32,253 nucleotides of DNA from Candidatus Gastranaerophilales bacterium (lineage in GTDB: Bacteria; Cyanobacteriota; Vampirovibrionia; Gastranaerophilales; Gastranaerophilaceae). A program made the position numbers and the translations under genes. The notes under the pieces are model-generated. The model was not told the origin of the DNA. It was given only the letters and a program-made list of their open reading frames with translations, and did no database searches. Shown in pieces: positions 14,952 to 23,589 of this stretch. The stretch spans positions 1 to 32,253 of the forward strand of contig CANQLG010000023.1 in the NCBI GenBank assembly GCA_947624645.1. The letters run 5' to 3'. The first letter of the stretch is position 1. Every line of letters starts with the position of its first letter.

Positions 14952-15959
14952 CCTTTTTAAAAAAGATACTTTCTCCAGTCCCGTAAAATATTCCCAGCCT
15001 TGTATAACTATGTCTTGCGCCTGCATAAATTCTTTTGAATGAACTACTTTTACAAGAGAATTATACTGAGGGTGTTTTGGGTTCTGTATATTGATTTTTT
15101 TATATAACGTTTCCAAATCTCTTGAACAATCAAGTCCCAGAAATCTTATATTTGCACCTAATTGCCTTGCAAATTTAATCATATCAGGCATTTCTTTATA
15201 ATTTATACTTGTTACCGTATAATGAAGCTCAAATCTTTCAATTTGCCCTGATTTTTTAAGTTCTGACAGGTATTTTAAATTTTCAATAACTTTTTTATAG
15301 TTGCCGCCTTTAACAAGCTTGTTATAGGTTTTTTCTTTAAATGCATGAAGTGATACCGTAATCATTGAAATGCGGTTAGTTAAATTCAGTTTTTCAATGT
15401 TTTCTTGTGTACAGTGGATGCCGTTTGTTATAATTTCAAACTTTATATTAGGGAAATTATCTGCTATATTTTTAATTAAATCTCTTGAAATTTTGCTTGC
15501 GAATACTTCTCCTACGGCATTTGTTTTTACATATCTCGCATTTTTCAGCCAAGGAGTTAATATTTCAAGTAGCTTATCCTCCTTATTTTTAGGAATTAAA
15601 TTAGGATTGACCTTATAATTTTCGGGTCGGCAGAATATACATTTTACGTCGCAAAATTCATCTAAACCAAGCAGCACTCTTTCAGGCGGAGCGGAAATTA
15701 ATTTAGGTTCGTTGTCACTTATTACTTTAAGAATTTCTAAATTTTGACAACCGGGGCAAAGTGAAAAATCGTTATCATAAAGTTTTTGTCTGAATTCCTT
15801 TGCCTTATCTCCATTCCATATTTCATCATAAGTTTGTTCAAAAATATTACCGAAAGAATACCCCCTAATCCAACCGCAGCTGCACGGGTATACATTTCCA
15901 TACGGCATAATTTCAGCTAATATATAAGGATTCGGACAATATATATGCTTAGATTCCAT
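14916..15959 (-). CDS. Radical SAM protein, array family A (N-terminal SPASM-like)
   Basis: A 347-aa rSAM protein. The ATG at 15959 follows the upstream stop codon by one base (TAA-T-ATG) and has GGCAGG as a ribosome site, so it is coupled to the gene at 15961. The N-terminal SPASM-like part has C8, GNVYPCSC (C26, C28), SFGNIFEQTYDEIWNG and C68/C71. The rSAM motif is CDVKCIFC (C103, C107, C110), with AVGEVFAS as the SAM-loop. SLHAFKEKTYNKLVKGG matches the other family A proteins. The C-terminal tail (VSFLKRLFSLMKP) is again hydrophobic and basic. Third gene of a minus-strand operon reading A, B, A. Confidence 0.85.
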   Translation of the reverse strand: MESKHIYCPNPYILAEIMPYGNVYPCSCGWIRGYSFGNIFEQTYDEIWNGDKAKEFRQKLYDNDFSLCPGCQNLEILKVISDNEPKLISAPPERVLLGLDEFCDVKCIFCRPENYKVNPNLIPKNKEDKLLEILTPWLKNARYVKTNAVGEVFASKISRDLIKNIADNFPNIKFEIITNGIHCTQENIEKLNLTNRISMITVSLHAFKEKTYNKLVKGGNYKKVIENLKYLSELKKSGQIERFELHYTVTSINYKEMPDMIKFARQLGANIRFLGLDCSRDLETLYKKINIQNPKHPQYNSLVKVVHSKEFMQAQDIVIQGWEYFTGLEKVSFLKRLFSLMKPDSDI

Positions 15960-15960
15960 A

Positions 15961-16944
15961 TTACCTGCCGTTATCAATATATCTTATAACCTCGGTATAA
16001 CCACAGGTTGTGAGAATTTCCCTGTATGAAAGATTACATTTATGTTCGTGTGCGTATTTTACAACGATTTCAATATATTCTTTTACGTTATCGGGGCAAT
16101 ATTTATTTTTTTCGTACCAATGATGTTCAAGCTCTAATTGAAGGTTTGTTATCCCTAAATCTTCAACAATTTTAAGCCAGCTTTGAATTTCATTTAATGT
16201 ATCGTTATAGCCGGGGATAAATATAAATTTTAATCCTATTAAGCTGTTGCGTATCGGGTCTAAGCCTTTTTGATATTTCTTAATGTTATTAATTACCTTT
16301 TTGAAACAGTCAACATTTTTAATTTTTTTATAAGTTTCTCTTGTACCTGCGTCCAAGGAAATTGTAGGGGCCGAGCGTTTCAGCTCGATTGCTTTTCTTA
16401 TCCATTTTGAATAATCAACTGCTGCTGTATTTATCATTATAAAAATATTTGTTTTTGTTAAAAAGAATTTCATTAAGTCCGGGAATTCTTTTAGAACGGT
16501 AGGTTCTCCGCCTGTTATATTAACGTTTCCTTCGTAGCTTAACATATTATTTTTTAGAGCATCTTTTAAAACAGGAAGTATTTTCCACGGTTTCATTTTA
16601 TTTAATTCTTTTTTACGTTCATGGGTGTGGCAATAAATGCAATCTAACGGGCAATTCTCCCAGTGATTAATAAGAATATATTTAAGCTGCATATCTCCCG
16701 CCCAGTCTTTAACCTTTAAACTTGGGCAGCCTTGACATATTGGCGGTATATCATTTTTTGCAAATCTGTCACGGTATTCTTGCTTAATTTGTCTTATTTT
16801 ATCCCAATCAAATAACTCGCCTTTATAATCCTCTATAATCTTTATCGCTTCAAATTTCATGCACATCGAATAACTGCATAAAACAGCAGCGTCATATATA
16901 AAACACATTCCGTTTTCAACAAATTCACACGATAAATATGACAT
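15961..16944 (-). CDS. Radical SAM protein, array family B
   Basis: A 327-aa rSAM protein with a good ribosome site (GAGGAA) upstream of its ATG. Auxiliary cysteines are C6, C23, C28 and C70/C73 (CQGC). The rSAM motif is CPLDCIYC (C98, C102, C105), unusual in the family for having Pro rather than Asn after the first Cys. The SAM-loop is TGGEPTVLKEF. The core has SLDAGTRETYKKIKNVDCF and KFIFIPGYND. It is the middle gene of the operon 17992 to 14916, sandwiched between two family A genes with a 43-nt upstream gap. This arrangement suggests that A and B proteins may act together, but no partner evidence is in the sequence. Confidence 0.85.
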   Translation of the reverse strand: MSYLSCEFVENGMCFIYDAAVLCSYSMCMKFEAIKIIEDYKGELFDWDKIRQIKQEYRDRFAKNDIPPICQGCPSLKVKDWAGDMQLKYILINHWENCPLDCIYCHTHERKKELNKMKPWKILPVLKDALKNNMLSYEGNVNITGGEPTVLKEFPDLMKFFLTKTNIFIMINTAAVDYSKWIRKAIELKRSAPTISLDAGTRETYKKIKNVDCFKKVINNIKKYQKGLDPIRNSLIGLKFIFIPGYNDTLNEIQSWLKIVEDLGITNLQLELEHHWYEKNKYCPDNVKEYIEIVVKYAHEHKCNLSYREILTTCGYTEVIRYIDNGR

Positions 16945-16987
16945 ATTTTTTCCTCGTAAATTCTTATAAAAATATTATATTATAAAC

Positions 16988-17992
16988 TTATTTTAAAAAC
17001 TTATTTTTTAAAGATTTAATAAAACCTATTGGTTTTAAATTTAACATTGTATCGTTAATTGTGCATTTACCCGAGCGGAATATGGGATTCTTCATAACTT
17101 TTACAAAATCATTATATTTTGGATGATTTTCGTCAACTATATTAAGTTCTTTATAAACATTTTCATTTGTTTCCAGTTCTAAAAGTTCCAAAAAACCGAC
17201 AGTGGCATCAATTTTCTCCGCCATTTTTATATAATCAGCCATTTCTCGGTAATTATATGCGGTAACAACAAAGTTCAGAATAAATCTGTCAAGTTTTCCT
17301 TGGCGTTTTAGATTTGATAAAAACTTTAAGTTTTCCATAACTTTGTTAAAATCGCCATTTTTAACCAGTTTGTCGTATGTTTCTTTTTTTATTGCGTGGA
17401 GTGAAACCGTTATTGATAATAACTTATCAATAATTCCAAGCTCTCTTAAATTTTTTTCATCGCATAAAATACCGTTAGAAATAAGTGAAAATTTAATATT
17501 TGGAAACATTTCTGCAATATGTTTTATAAGTTTTCTTGAATGCGGGCTGAATAGTGCTTCGCCTACTCCAGATAGAACAACATTTTCGGCATTTTCAAGC
17601 ATGTTTGAAATTATTTCATCCATATGTTCATTAAAATATGATAAATCCTGCTTTTGGTGGCAGCTGCGACAGAATATACATTTTACATTGCAGGTAGCGT
17701 CATAACAAAAAATAAATGTTTTTGGTTTTTTAACAATTTCTGACGGAACAATTTTTTGCGCACAGTCTTTAACGCATAAATCGAGCTTGCAATATTTGTA
17801 ATTATTGTTTATAAATTGTCTGCGAAACTCTTGCGCACGCTCTCCGTTCCATATTTCATCAAATGGCTGTTCATAAATATTACCAAATGTATAATTACTG
17901 CTCCAAGGCGGGCAACAGACGTAAACGTCACCTTGCATGCTTATTTGTGCTGCGTTAAAAGGAAATGTACATATTGCGTAATTTTTATTCAT
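16988..17992 (-). CDS. Radical SAM protein, array family A (N-terminal SPASM-like)
   Basis: A 334-aa rSAM protein with GGAG six bases before its ATG. The N-terminal SPASM-like domain has C8, GDVYVCC (C26, C27), TFGNIYEQPFDEIWNG, and C68/C73 (YCKLDLC), nearly identical in spacing to the gene at 12880. The rSAM motif is CNVKCIFC (C101, C105, C108), and the SAM-loop reads SGVGEALFS. SLHAIKKETYDKLVKNG is the family A form of the central motif. The C-terminal tail is LKPIGFIKSLKNKFLK. It is the first gene of a three-gene minus operon and divergent from 18063 across 70 bases. Confidence 0.87.
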   Translation of the reverse strand: MNKNYAICTFPFNAAQISMQGDVYVCCPPWSSNYTFGNIYEQPFDEIWNGERAQEFRRQFINNNYKYCKLDLCVKDCAQKIVPSEIVKKPKTFIFCYDATCNVKCIFCRSCHQKQDLSYFNEHMDEIISNMLENAENVVLSGVGEALFSPHSRKLIKHIAEMFPNIKFSLISNGILCDEKNLRELGIIDKLLSITVSLHAIKKETYDKLVKNGDFNKVMENLKFLSNLKRQGKLDRFILNFVVTAYNYREMADYIKMAEKIDATVGFLELLELETNENVYKELNIVDENHPKYNDFVKVMKNPIFRSGKCTINDTMLNLKPIGFIKSLKNKFLK

Positions 17993-18032
17993 TTAAGTCT
18001 CCAAGTAAAATATATAATAAAATTATTGATTT

Positions 18033-18041
18033 TGGTATAAT
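18033..18041 (+). promoter_or_regulatory. Extended -10 promoter (TGG-TATAAT)
   Basis: TTTGG followed by TATAAT lies 21 bases upstream of the ATG at 18063, leaving room for the GGGAG ribosome site at 18052-18056. It is the same sequence as the minus-strand candidate at 10047-10055. No clear -35 is present, as is usual with an extended -10. Confidence 0.45.
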
Positions 18042-18062
18042 GTAAACAAACGGGAGTATAAA

Positions 18063-19088
18063 ATGCAATATAAATGCTGTAATCATATATTAGGAAGTAT
18101 AGACTTGGGATTTAACGGTTTTAAATATTGTAATGAAGTATGGGAAGGACCTGAGTATATTCATTACAACGAAGAAAATGCATTTGAAAAAAATGAAAAG
18201 CGCCGTTTGAAAATCATAGAAGAAATGAAGAAAGGAATAATACCAGAGCGCTGTAAATTGTGTCCAGAACTTAAAGAACAGGATTGGAAAGAGTTTGACG
18301 GCAAAATATTTAAAATAACCGTTTTTAACTGGAAACACTGTAACGCCGCATGTTTTTACTGTTCAGTCGGTTCCGATTTTCATGACGGTGTTAAAAAAAG
18401 CGATGATTATGATTCTTTGCCTATTATTGAAAAATTAATTAAACAGGGGAGGTTAAATCAAGACTCTTTTATAGCTTTTATGGGCGGAGAACCTACTATG
18501 CTTGCCGAATTTCCCGCAATAGTTAAACTTCTTTTATCCCAAAATTGCAGAATGGAAGTATTAACTAACGGAATTAAATATGAAAGCGTTATAAGTGAAA
18601 TGCTGAAAGCTGATAACCATAACACTATTTGTATTTCGCTTGACTGCGGCTGTCAGGAAACCTATAAACGTATTAAAAGAGTTGATAAATTTAATGAAGT
18701 TATTGAAACTGTTACAAGATATATTATGGAAAGCGGAGAGAAATCCGGCAGAGTAAAATTAAAATATATTATTTTCCCAAATGTTAATGATAATAAAAAA
18801 GAAATAGACAGATTTTTTGAAGTCTGCAAAAATATGGGTGTTAAAACAGTTGCAAGAGCAGTTAATCACCATGAGAGCAAAATGGATACCACTAAAAATC
18901 AAGTAATAGAATCATCCGTTATAAAAGCGTATTCGTATTTTGCTAAACAGGCTGAAAAACTCGGGTTTGAACTTCAATTAGAACCTTGGGCAGACGCTAT
19001 TATAGAAAATAAAGTTTATAACTGCCGAAAAATTTCACCGCTTGTCAGATTAAAATCAGAATTACATTTTTTGTTCTCAAAAAATTAA
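18063..19088 (+). CDS. Radical SAM protein, array family B
   Basis: A 341-aa rSAM protein. Auxiliary cysteines are C5/C6, C23 and C64/C67 (CKLC). The rSAM motif is CNAACFYC (C93, C97, C100), the SAM-loop is MGGEPTMLAEF, and the central signature SLDCGCQETYKRIKRVDKF is a textbook match to the array. KYIIFPNVND follows. The N-terminal part is shorter than in relatives and has a single Cys at the second site. A GGGAG ribosome site and an extended -10 make this one of the better-defined transcription units. Its TAA overlaps the TAA of the convergent gene at 19085 in a shared TTAA. Confidence 0.87.
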   Translation: MQYKCCNHILGSIDLGFNGFKYCNEVWEGPEYIHYNEENAFEKNEKRRLKIIEEMKKGIIPERCKLCPELKEQDWKEFDGKIFKITVFNWKHCNAACFYCSVGSDFHDGVKKSDDYDSLPIIEKLIKQGRLNQDSFIAFMGGEPTMLAEFPAIVKLLLSQNCRMEVLTNGIKYESVISEMLKADNHNTICISLDCGCQETYKRIKRVDKFNEVIETVTRYIMESGEKSGRVKLKYIIFPNVNDNKKEIDRFFEVCKNMGVKTVARAVNHHESKMDTTKNQVIESSVIKAYSYFAKQAEKLGFELQLEPWADAIIENKVYNCRKISPLVRLKSELHFLFSKN

Positions 19089-20455
19089 ACAATTTCAATT
19101 CTGCCCAGTTTAGGCATTTTAGCATATATTCTTTTGGTTTCTGCATCTTTTAGTACTTTAAATAAAGAATGTGCATAAGAAAATTTGATTGTAGAAAAAC
19201 TCGTTTTAAGTATTTCTTCTATAATAGGTGATTTTATTGAACTTTCGGTAGTAAATTCAAGATCAAAACCGAGCTGTAAAAGTTCTGTTATTTTTTTATC
19301 AAAATCGGTTGCTTTTGTAATGTCTTTATATTGTGAACTTAAAAAGGCTCTTCTTTCGGGCGAAAACTTATCTTCACTTATTTGTTTGTTTAAAGCATCA
19401 AAATCTATATTTTCGTCAATATTTAGGTATAAATCTTTATACTTGTATTTGCCCGTGAGTTGTTTTTCATAGATATTTTTTGCTCTGTTCATAAAAGCAA
19501 GAAATGAATTTACTTTAATATTGTATTTCCTTGCGGCGAGTTCGGTATATTTAAGCATTTTAAGCGTGCGGTTAATATATTTTTTATTTTCGCATTTTTC
19601 AGATGAACATACGCTGTGTTCCGCATCAAACTGAACTTCAACAATACCCATATCGGCGCAGTTTTTAAGCCACATTTCTATTTCTTTTGCATTATCGTTA
19701 TAACCTGCTAAAAGAATATATTTTAAAATAACAAAATTCTTTAGTCTTGCGCTGTTAAGGTATGTTTTCATATTTTTCATAACGATATCATAAAATTTTG
19801 TACCCTTAATTTTCTCAAATGTTTCACGGCAGCCCGAATCAATACTTGCTACAATAGCTGCACTGTCAATTTTTTTTATGGCTTTACATAAACTTTTTGA
19901 TAACTTTATGCCCGATGTTGGCACGTATATTTCAGGTACATTGTGTGAAGAAAATAAGTCAACAAGATAATTAAATTCTTTTATTAATGTTGGTTCACCG
20001 CCGACAAACCTTAAAGAACCGTTATATTTTAACAAGTTTTTCTCCGTAAGCTCATTTATTACGGGTAAAAAATCAAACTCTTGTTCTCTGTTATGCCACT
20101 CTTCTATCCTGCCCGTCGGGCAATATATACATCTGGAATTACATTTCATTATATGACCTGCGGTTAAATGGTTGATATAATCTTCATCATCCCATTCATT
20201 TTCAACCAATTCAAAGCAGCCATCACATTGACTCGGATAAATTCCTTTTTTCGCATTTTCTCTTAATTTTCGTTTTTCACTAAAAATATAATCCCAATTA
20301 AGGTTTTCTTCTTTTAAGTTAAAATATAAATAAAGTCTGTCGTTAAAATCTAAATGGTCAGTGTTACAGCAATGTCCGGCACATATTTTTTGTGTCCCCG
20401 GGTCTTGATAAATATATATTCCATGCTCTAATAATCTGCAGCTTTTATATCTCAT
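19085..20455 (-). CDS. Radical SAM protein, array family B with C-terminal extension
   Basis: A 456-aa rSAM protein, about 115 residues longer than the other family B members. The common part has C6, C25, C29/C30, C77/C80 (CDGC), the rSAM motif CNSRCIYC (C105, C109, C112), VGGEPTLIKEF, SIDSGCRETFEKIKGTKF and KYILLAGYND. After about residue 340 there is an extra helical domain rich in acidic and Lys residues with no cysteines, ending in AKMPKLGRIEIV; I do not recognise it. No ribosome site is seen before the ATG. It is divergent from 20540 across 84 bases that contain a TACAAAATTTTGTA palindrome. Substrate unknown. Confidence 0.85.
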   Translation of the reverse strand: MRYKSCRLLEHGIYIYQDPGTQKICAGHCCNTDHLDFNDRLYLYFNLKEENLNWDYIFSEKRKLRENAKKGIYPSQCDGCFELVENEWDDEDYINHLTAGHIMKCNSRCIYCPTGRIEEWHNREQEFDFLPVINELTEKNLLKYNGSLRFVGGEPTLIKEFNYLVDLFSSHNVPEIYVPTSGIKLSKSLCKAIKKIDSAAIVASIDSGCRETFEKIKGTKFYDIVMKNMKTYLNSARLKNFVILKYILLAGYNDNAKEIEMWLKNCADMGIVEVQFDAEHSVCSSEKCENKKYINRTLKMLKYTELAARKYNIKVNSFLAFMNRAKNIYEKQLTGKYKYKDLYLNIDENIDFDALNKQISEDKFSPERRAFLSSQYKDITKATDFDKKITELLQLGFDLEFTTESSIKSPIIEEILKTSFSTIKFSYAHSLFKVLKDAETKRIYAKMPKLGRIEIV

Positions 20456-20484
20456 AAATAAATATTATCATTGAATTAAACTTA

Positions 20485-20498
20485 TACAAAATTTTGTA
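20485..20498. promoter_or_regulatory. Palindrome TACAAAATTTTGTA
   Basis: A perfect 14-bp palindrome sits in the divergent region between two rSAM genes, partly overlapping the place where a -35 box for the plus gene would be. It resembles the palindrome at 6020-6034. An operator role is possible but unproven. Confidence 0.3.
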
Positions 20499-20514
20499 AA
20501 AAAATATATTATGT

Positions 20515-20520
20515 TATAAT
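20515..20520 (+). promoter_or_regulatory. Candidate -10 box
   Basis: A consensus TATAAT lies 19 bases upstream of the ATG at 20540. A GAGGTGAG ribosome site follows at 20529-20536. The best -35 match, TTGTAA at 20494-20499, has a short 15-base spacer. Confidence 0.4.
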
Positions 20521-20539
20521 ATTCTCAAGAGGTGAGAAT

Positions 20540-21550
20540 ATGGGAAAAATGTACAGATGCAGATATTTGGCACATGGTTTATATATTCATTATGATTGTT
20601 TCAGGCACTGTCATTTATCAATTCATTCTCCAAAAGAAAGAAATAATAATTATATAATTCCTTATTCGGGTCCAAAAGATAATGTTGATTGGGAAAAAGT
20701 TTTTAATATTAAAAATACACTTGTAAAAAACATGAGACTTGGTGATATTCCTCCATTTTGCCAAGGATGCCATTGGATAGAAGAATTTGATGAAAATTCA
20801 GAAGAACAATTTGAATCTGATTTAGATAATTACCTTGATATGATATGGATAGGGCATTCTAATGAATGTAATGCTAATTGTATATATTGTTTTGCCTATC
20901 AGGAAATATTAGAGCACAGGACATATAAACCTTATGATATTTTCCCTTTGTTTAAAGAAATGCTTAATAAGAAGATATATAATTTGGAAAAAGCACCCGG
21001 AGCTCATATTTCTTTTGCGATGGGAGAGCCTACCATATTAAAAAAATTTGATGATATAATTAAACTTTTTGCAAAATATGGAAATAAACACTTTGCACTT
21101 TATACTAACGGTATAAAATACAGTAAAATGGCAGCTAAGGTGCTGGAAACAGATGGTGTTGATATACACATTGTAATATCACTTGATGCCGGTTCAAGAG
21201 AAGTCTTTAAAAAAGTAAAAAAAGTTGATAAGTTTAATGATGTCTGTAAAAATATTAAAAATTATACGAAAGCGTCGGAAAAATATAATCCGAGAGCTTT
21301 AGGCGTAAAATATATTATTATACCGAATATTAATGATACGAAAGAAGAAATAGATAAATGGTTTGATTTATGTGTTAATAAACTTGGGGTGAAATATTTA
21401 ATTGCGGATATTGAAGAAAAGTGGTTTGTAAGACAAAACGGTGAAGTTCCCGAATACGTTAAAGAACTTTTGAGATATATAAGAAATAGATGCGAAAAGG
21501 AAAATATAGCATTTGAATTTTATGATAGAGCCTTAGTGCTTAATTTATAG
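20540..21550 (+). CDS. Radical SAM protein, array family B (MGE variant)
   Basis: A 336-aa rSAM protein, first of a plus-strand run of three. Auxiliary cysteines are C7, C20, C24 and C74/C77 (CQGC), and a longer acidic loop (EEFDENSEEQFESD) separates them from the rSAM motif CNANCIYC (C110, C114, C117). The SAM-loop is FAMGEPTIL, with Met replacing the first Gly of GGE but the Glu kept. SLDAGSREVFKKVKKVDKF and KYIIIPNIND match the family. It has a strong GAGGTGAG ribosome site and a TATAAT upstream. The next gene starts eight bases after its stop. Substrate unknown. Confidence 0.87.
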   Translation: MGKMYRCRYLAHGLYIHYDCFRHCHLSIHSPKERNNNYIIPYSGPKDNVDWEKVFNIKNTLVKNMRLGDIPPFCQGCHWIEEFDENSEEQFESDLDNYLDMIWIGHSNECNANCIYCFAYQEILEHRTYKPYDIFPLFKEMLNKKIYNLEKAPGAHISFAMGEPTILKKFDDIIKLFAKYGNKHFALYTNGIKYSKMAAKVLETDGVDIHIVISLDAGSREVFKKVKKVDKFNDVCKNIKNYTKASEKYNPRALGVKYIIIPNINDTKEEIDKWFDLCVNKLGVKYLIADIEEKWFVRQNGEVPEYVKELLRYIRNRCEKENIAFEFYDRALVLNL

Positions 21551-21558
21551 GCGTAAAT

Positions 21559-22551
21559 ATGAAACAATACTTTTGTGATGAGTTAAATAATGTATTATCC
21601 TGTTTCCATGACAGAATCATGTCGTGCTGCTCAGGGCAAATTGGGCCTGTTTATTATGAAGCATATAAGGGTCAAAAAATTGATTGGAAGGCTTTTAGAC
21701 AAGTTAAAATTGATGCATTTAATATGTTAAATGAAGAAAATATTGATAAATCACCTTGCAAGGGTTGTTTTTTTCTGAGGGAAAAAAGACCCGATGATAT
21801 TATATCTCCTACATTTAATATGATTAATATAAGTCATTGGACTCAATGTAACTGCGGATGTATATATTGTGCAAGAATGCAGCATTCAAAAGGAAAAATT
21901 ACCTATAAACCTGAAAAAAGCGAGTACTATGATATGCTTCCGTTATTAAAACAACTTTATAAACAAGAACTGCTTGACAGAAAAAATCTCGTTGCCAGTA
22001 TTCAAGGTGGAGATATTTCCGTACTTAAAGAATTTGAACCTATGGTTAAAGAGTTTTTAAAAAACGGTGTAAATCGTTTTTATATTCTTTCCAATAATAT
22101 TAAATATCAGCCGATTATTGAAAAACTGCTTAAAAATAATATGGTTGATTTTACAACATCTCTTGATTGTGCTTCGCCTGATATTTACTTAAAGTTGAAG
22201 CGTGTTGATAAATTTTATGACAGTGTTAATAATCTTAAAAAGTACGCTAAAGTTAATAACGGGATAGGTGTTACCGTTAAATATATAGTTATTGAGCATA
22301 TTAATGATAATATCGAAGAAATAACAAAATTTGTAAACCTTATGGATGATATTGGTATAAAAAATATTGAATTTATGATTGATAATAAGTATGTTATGTT
22401 TACAAATTTGGATGAAACGCCCCTGCCAAGTCATTATGGTGAGTTATATAGGCATTTTAAAAAATTGTGTGACGAAAAAAATATTAATTTAACCATTTGG
22501 TCTAAAACAGAGTATATTATAAATAAATATGCACTAAAAATTGTAAGTTAA
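21559..22551 (+). CDS. Radical SAM protein, array family B (GGD variant)
   Basis: A 330-aa rSAM protein, second of the plus-strand run. Auxiliary cysteines are C6, C15, C23/C24 and C67/C70 (CKGC). The rSAM motif is CNCGCIYC (C97, C101, C104). The SAM-loop reads IQGGDISVLKEFEP, so the GGE Glu is Asp, and the whole loop resembles the QGGNIS of the genes at 10884 and 11902. The central signature is also changed, to SLDCASPDIYLKLKRVDKF. KYIVIEHIND follows. The ribosome site is weak (GGCG), so translation may depend on coupling to the gene before it. Substrate unknown. Confidence 0.86.
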   Translation: MKQYFCDELNNVLSCFHDRIMSCCSGQIGPVYYEAYKGQKIDWKAFRQVKIDAFNMLNEENIDKSPCKGCFFLREKRPDDIISPTFNMINISHWTQCNCGCIYCARMQHSKGKITYKPEKSEYYDMLPLLKQLYKQELLDRKNLVASIQGGDISVLKEFEPMVKEFLKNGVNRFYILSNNIKYQPIIEKLLKNNMVDFTTSLDCASPDIYLKLKRVDKFYDSVNNLKKYAKVNNGIGVTVKYIVIEHINDNIEEITKFVNLMDDIGIKNIEFMIDNKYVMFTNLDETPLPSHYGELYRHFKKLCDEKNINLTIWSKTEYIINKYALKIVS

Positions 22552-22578
22552 AAAGTAATTATATAGTGAGGATTATAT

Positions 22579-23589
22579 ATGAGTTACAAAAGTTGTAAAT
22601 TTATTCAAGGAGGGATAGCGTTTAAACATGATGTGATTTCTTTTTGTAATAAACTTTGTGGAACAAAACGTTATGAAAACTTTAATATACCTTATGAAGG
22701 TGATTTTTATAATAAATATATTGAAATAAGAGAAAAAGCAATTGAAAATTGTAAAAAAGGTATTTTACCGCATGAAGGCTGCCGGTATTGTCCGTATGTT
22801 GAAGATAAAGATTGGGATGAAGATACAAGATTTAGAGAATTTGAAATAACTCATTGGATACATTGCAACTGCTCTTGTTGCTATTGTTCTTTGCTTTCTC
22901 AAACAAAAGGCAAAATTACCAGATTTAAAACAAAAAGTCCATATCTTCAATTATTTCCTATTATAAAACGAATGCTAAAAGAAGGCAGAATCCATCCGGA
23001 GGCATTTTTCTCAATAGTAGGCGGAGAACTTACCGTGTTAAAGGAATTTCCGGATATAATGAAATTGTTGTTAAAACAGAAAAATGCTAATTATGCTTTT
23101 TGTTTGCATACAAATGCTATAAAATATGAAAAACTTTTATCTGAAGCAGTTGCAAGAAACAGCCGTACTTGTGTATCTGTTTCAGTTGATGCAGGTTCAA
23201 GAGATTTGTTTAAGCGAATGAAGAAGATAGATGCATATAACGATGTTATAAAAAATCTGAAACGCTATATACAGGATGCTAAAAAAAGCGGTAATGACAA
23301 TAGAATTGTTGTTAAATATATTATAGTTCCAAATGTTAATGATAATAAAGAAGAAATAGATAAATGGATTAAAACTTGCAAAGATATAGGTGTAAAAACG
23401 CTGCAACCTGCAATTGAATTTTGCTCTCATATTATAACACCCGGGACTTTCAAAGAAAAACAGGGAATATTATATGAATATATGAAAGAACAAATTGTTG
23501 TAAATGGCTTTGATATGATTACTTATGATTTTTTAGAAGATATAGTTAAAAATAAAAGTTTTGATTTAACTATAAAGTCAAATAATTAA
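22579..23589 (+). CDS. Radical SAM protein, array family B
   Basis: A 336-aa rSAM protein, third of the plus-strand run, with GAGGA six bases before its ATG. Auxiliary cysteines are C6, C23, C27 and C68/C71 (CRYC). The rSAM motif is CNCSCCYC (C96, C100, C103, plus two extra Cys). The SAM-loop is VGGELTVLKEF, in which the usual Pro after GGE is Leu. SVDAGSRDLFKRMKKIDAY and KYIIVPNVND match the family. The TAA is shared with the convergent gene at 23586 through a TTAA, exactly as at 19085-19088. Substrate unknown. Confidence 0.87.
   Translation: MSYKSCKFIQGGIAFKHDVISFCNKLCGTKRYENFNIPYEGDFYNKYIEIREKAIENCKKGILPHEGCRYCPYVEDKDWDEDTRFREFEITHWIHCNCSCCYCSLLSQTKGKITRFKTKSPYLQLFPIIKRMLKEGRIHPEAFFSIVGGELTVLKEFPDIMKLLLKQKNANYAFCLHTNAIKYEKLLSEAVARNSRTCVSVSVDAGSRDLFKRMKKIDAYNDVIKNLKRYIQDAKKSGNDNRIVVKYIIVPNVNDNKEEIDKWIKTCKDIGVKTLQPAIEFCSHIITPGTFKEKQGILYEYMKEQIVVNGFDMITYDFLEDIVKNKSFDLTIKSNN

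Noticed and set aside
17343-17705. 120-codon plus-strand open frame
   Set aside because: It lies antisense to the rSAM gene at 16988, has no ribosome site and no recognisable features.
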